Assembly (NCBI GenBank): GCA_020226215.1
Contig: CM035233.1
Location: 12,419,810 to 12,483,809, forward strand
Origin: Sindora glabra
Taxonomy: Eukaryota; Streptophyta; Magnoliopsida; Fabales; Fabaceae
DNA: 64,000 nucleotides
Reading direction: 5' to 3'
The position numbers and the translations under genes are program-made. Positions 60,435 to 64,000 of this stretch are shown here, in pieces (the stretch's first letter is position 1; the number at the start of each line of letters is the position of its first letter). Under the pieces are notes generated by a model. That model had not been told where the DNA came from and did no database searches. It saw nothing but the letters and a program-made list of their open reading frames with translations.

Positions 60435-60859
60435 ATTAATCTTGATTTTCGTTTTTTCCTTTTTTTTTTCTTTTTTGGTAAATTGTATCTCTAATGAATA
60501 AAATTTGCTTTCATTAATTTCTCGATCTCCTCTTTGACATTTATTATCTGTTGTCTTATAAAGAGGAATAACACTTCGGTACCCCTTTTTTATGGCTTCG
60601 CAAAAGATGTAATGCTTTAATGATAACATTGATTCCTAACCTTCTATGCATTATGATGCTTAGGGAATAGTTGCCAATTCACCTCTAAAATGTTTATTTT
60701 TGCTTTTTAATTGCCCACTTTACAACTAAAGCATATCCACTTTTCGTTAAACAGAGCATTCCTAAGTAAATCTTGATTTTTCTTCCTTTAACTTTATTAT
60801 AAAAATGTCTAGTCTTGCTGAGAATATTGAAGAAAAGTTATAGGTTTGGGGCTTCTTTC
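60435..60859. other. Spacer after LINE fragment
   Basis: T-rich sequence (poly-T/C tract near 60440-60475). No gene recognised. Confidence 0.35.
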
Positions 60860-62310
60860 AAGGTCAAGAATTTATACTTCTTAATGAATATTTTGTGAAA
60901 ATTAGGAGAGATCCATGACAAGCTGATGCATGCAATTTTTCACCAAAAATTAATACTGAACTTACTTTAATATATAGATAGAGTGAGTGTAAGTCAAACC
61001 CAAATGAATAAATGTTAATTAGTGAAAACATAACATAAAAATTGGGGGTTTTCAAAATCAATTTAAATAAAATAATAAAAACAAAAATTAAAGTAGAATA
61101 TAATAGAATATAAAATCTCAATTAAAGGAATTTCATAGTTTAATATATAGATTTAGCATTGACCTCAAATAGAATTTACAATTAATTTAGTTACTTAACT
61201 AAAAATTATCTCAACATTAGTAATGATCATAAAAAATTTCTAATGATAATTAATATAGAACAAACATTTAAATTGACCTACTATTATTGATTTCAATTCA
61301 AGACACATGTCTAAATCTAATTAACGATAACATTGAACATCAGAAACAATGTTAAGACTAAATCAAGATAACTTTATATGTGAAAATTACCAATTCATTC
61401 TCTATTTTTCTCAAGTAACTAATGATTCACCCATGTATAAAATCTTCAAGCTTAATTGCTATTAATTACAATCAATCACAATTAAATTACATACAAGAAT
61501 TAATTACAATAAATTATTTAGTTATGGACTACAATATATAAGCAATTAACAAATTGTAATTAGAAAACTATCAAAACAATCATTCATAACAAAAAAACAA
61601 GAGATAGTTAAATCAAAAGTGAAATTAAGAGAAACGTCTCAAAATCAAACTAAATTGGAGTGTTAATCCTTTAAATTGATATAGAAAATTAGCCACCTAT
61701 AGGGTTAACAAAAGAAACTTGGAGAAAAGGAGAAAGCTGACTAGAATGTGTACTCTTTAAAGGCACAAACATTTTTATATTTGAATTCCTAAGTTAGAAA
61801 ACCTAGTAGGCCAAGTAAATATGTCTCTTAGGGTTACAAATAATAGGGTCTTTCCTAATTTTGAACTCTATAGCCTAATTCACAAATTAAACTATTAACA
61901 ATATTTTACTACAATAATTTTCATAGTTTAGCTTTTAGCTCAAATTTGACTACCAAAATAGTGTAGTTTCAATAAAGGCTAGATATGAAACTTGTTGGGC
62001 CAAGCCATATCTAACTTTTGGCATTGGTTCTCTAGATATAGCATAAAAATCAAAACTAATTTAGCTTGGATAAAAATAAAACATCAAATTCATGACCATT
62101 TTTTACTATCTAAATAATCAAACTAGGTTTTGGTTAAAACATGAAAGTTTTAAAATTTCCTCTAATATTTCCAATGATATAAATATTACCCAATTTCAAC
62201 ATTTGAAATTTAAGTTATAACTAAAAATCTGAAATAGTGTAAAAATCTAGCATTAATAAAATAATTTTAAAATATTTGAAAACCATCACTTAATCTCATA
62301 ATAAGTATAG
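60860..62310 (-). repeat. Non-coding retroelement-like block, minus orientation
   Basis: Read on the minus strand it has the same style of text as the insertion at 45763-47320: ACTATTTCAGATTTTTAGTT followed by ATAACTTAAATTTCAAATG and ATCATTGGAAA, then a leader-like region with TCTTTTGTTAACCC and AATTGCTTATATATTG. The likeness suggests a related LTR-retroelement non-coding segment in the opposite direction. I found no borders or duplication, and the similarity was judged by eye only. Confidence 0.35.
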
Positions 62311-62389
62311 TTCCATAAAATTAGCATATGTAATAAACTAAGAAGCATAAAATGGGAAGAAATAATATAAATAAAATCTTACACATTAG
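62311..62389. repeat. Dispersed repeat copy, partner at 19800-19883
   Basis: See the partner for the shared motifs. The copies are same-strand and about 42 kb apart. Confidence 0.6.
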
Positions 62390-62943
62390 TAGTGAGCAAC
62401 TATTATGGAATATCTGCCTTTAATACTACTATGTTCTAATTGGAGCAATTATTCCATTAAATCATGCTCATAAGGCTAAACTCTTACCTTATTTCCTATA
62501 TCATTTTGTGGATTTTTTAGATTGGAATCAATGAGTACATGTCTACCCTAGTTTATGGAGGGATAGGTAGCCTTGATTGATTATACCTTGAATAGACTTT
62601 GCAATGCCACTTTCCAATATTTTTAGGATAACATGCATGTGGCATAGCTCCATTTTGGAGACCATATGTTGGAGATCTAGAAATGGTCCCTTTACTTTTC
62701 TTTATATGAGATTCTTACAAACATCCTTTTTCATATGATCTCTATGGTGGTAGAAAGATAGGAATTTGGATGTAACGCTAACTAAAACAAATAATGATCC
62801 ACCTCTAGCAATAATAGGTTAATCTTAGGCACAGTATGTAAGTTTCTGACAAAGTCAACATTGGCACCTAAAATTCTAAAGGTATGTTATATCCAAGCTT
62901 CTAGGGGTTCATGATGGGAATAACTTATTACCACTAACTATCA

Positions 62944-63140
62944 ATGTTAATCATGATTAAAACCAACACAGGAGGACACCATGCTTGGATTGTTATAGAA
63001 AGGTTCTCTTATTCAAACATAAAAAGCATTGAACCAACATTATTTTCAGGTGAAGCGTAGGTCTTGTGGTATAGAAACACAATGCTTTTAGATTGCAGAG
63101 TTTAATACCCAAACTTCTATGATTGGGTGATCACCCCTCA
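62944..63140 (+). pseudogene. Second LINE endonuclease fragment
   Basis: The frame starting at 62944 reads MLIMIKTNTGGHHAWIVIER, then FSYSNIKSIEPTLFSGEA, a stop, then VLWYRNTMLLDCRV. The pattern 'P.ILVIMETKTGG.RA...I..F.....+..EP.GFSGG.W.LWN' of plant LINE ORF2 endonucleases fits. The catalytic Glu position reads Lys (IKTN for METK), so it was inactive even apart from the stop. It differs from the 60138-60434 fragment at most positions, so the two come from different LINE lineages. Confidence 0.6.
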
Positions 63141-64000
63141 ACATGAATTTTTTTTGTTTTCTTTTCTCTTTTATAAATATATTATGTTCCTCTTATACTT
63201 TTTTTATCTTGATGTATATAAGTCATAATACCTTTTTTTTTAGATTTTATTCCTTTATTCATCACACCAAGCTTCTTTATACTATTAATTACTTTTCTAC
63301 GTGCTACATGATGATCTTTTAGGCTTTATTGGAAATGAAAAGAAAAAGAAGAAAAGTTTTGAATTTTAGTTAAAGAAGGAAATAAGAAAAGGGAAATTTT
63401 AAAATGTTAATGTTTAAAATCAACCTACTTTCACTTTTTTCCTTTTTCTTTGAAAACCAGAAAAAAGAAATTTTAAGTTTTGAAATTTTTAATATTTTTC
63501 TTTCCAACTAAAAATAGGGTCATGCCCTTTGGCCATTTTTCACTATTAGTTTCTTTATCTATCAACAATATACCTTGCGTTATTATGGAGCAAGTGAATA
63601 ACCCAATGAGTGAGATTTGGCTTTGGCAAGAAAAATGTTGTCCTGGACATTATCAAATTACACCTTAACATTATTCTTTGCTTCCAAAATTCCTTTTTAG
63701 CCATTAGTTCTCTTGATAGCTCTTATTCTCCTTTTTCCAAAGATGGAAAGAATCCTTTTCCTACTTTAATATAGGGGTTTTACTAAATGAGAATGTTTGT
63801 AAAGGTTACTGAATATTCTCTCCAAACATCGCTAAGATCCTATAATTGGAAGAGACTGGCTAACTATTAACCATGCTTTCAACTAGGAAAAGATTTATCC
63901 CAATGAAAGTTACTAAAAGAGGTTCATACTATATCCTTTACCTTTTTACATGGAAGCAGACATTGTTCCCTTTATCATTTGCCATGCCAAAAATGCTCCT
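63141..64000. other. No gene recognised
   Basis: T- and A-rich to 63480. A 62-codon open frame at 63480-63668 and the following sequence to 64000 may be a continuation of the LINE ORF2, but no GDFN or reverse-transcriptase motif can be read. Confidence 0.3.

Noticed and set aside
1..64000. CRISPR array, tRNA or rRNA genes, bacterial-type operon signals.
   Set aside because: No regularly spaced short repeats and no rRNA-like or tRNA cloverleaf-like segment noticed; all coding signal is plant transposon type. A tRNA scan was not possible by eye at full sensitivity.

Overview
The window reads as repeat-rich nuclear DNA of a flowering plant. It is very AT-rich, every coding trace I can name belongs to a plant transposable-element family (CACTA/En-Spm, hAT, MULE/FAR1, plant mobile domain, LINE, LTR retroelement), and no intact host gene, tRNA, rRNA or CRISPR array is visible. 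No reading frame longer than about 260 codons is open. Nearly all coding signal is in broken pieces that match family patterns only when frames are joined across stops and shifts. I cannot name the species.

Left part (1-9.7 kb): a plus-strand CACTA element holding a Transposase_24-type segment and a Ulp1-like (C48) protease segment, ending near 6826. It has been hit by a hAT-type MITE (2005-2472, 8-bp target duplication), a second MITE inside the protease segment (3699-4340, 8-bp duplication) and a Tourist-like MITE (5941-6422, 3-bp duplication) that has decayed relatives near 8.2-8.9 and 18.7 kb.

9.7-35 kb: three more CACTA remnants. One (about 9721-18511) has Transposase_24 traces on the minus strand and tandem subterminal repeats. 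One (coding 22180-26680, plus strand) has the Transpos_assoc and TNP2 regions split by a 1.45-kb solo-LTR-like insertion that is flanked by an unusual 88-bp direct duplication. One (30683-34723) is bounded by recognisable CACTA termini.

35-49 kb: a decayed FAR1/MULE transposase gene (35787-37777, minus), then another CACTA element whose TNP2 region (47965-43990, minus) is interrupted by a 1.56-kb non-coding insertion. Its other end carries a complete 4.36-kb hAT element (38940-43303) with matching termini and a 7-of-8 target duplication.

49-64 kb: a decayed, intron-containing plant-mobile-domain (PMD) gene on the plus strand, interrupted inside its coding region by a 3.32-kb hAT element (52354-55675) with near-identical 17-bp termini and a perfect 8-bp duplication. 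Its transposase gene can be modelled as three exons (about 753 codons) broken by one 1-bp deletion and four stops, all explainable by C-to-T change. Farther right are two LINE endonuclease fragments and a non-coding retroelement-like block.

The genes do not form a working pathway. The window is a layered record of insertion into insertion, and the nesting order can be read from the target duplications.
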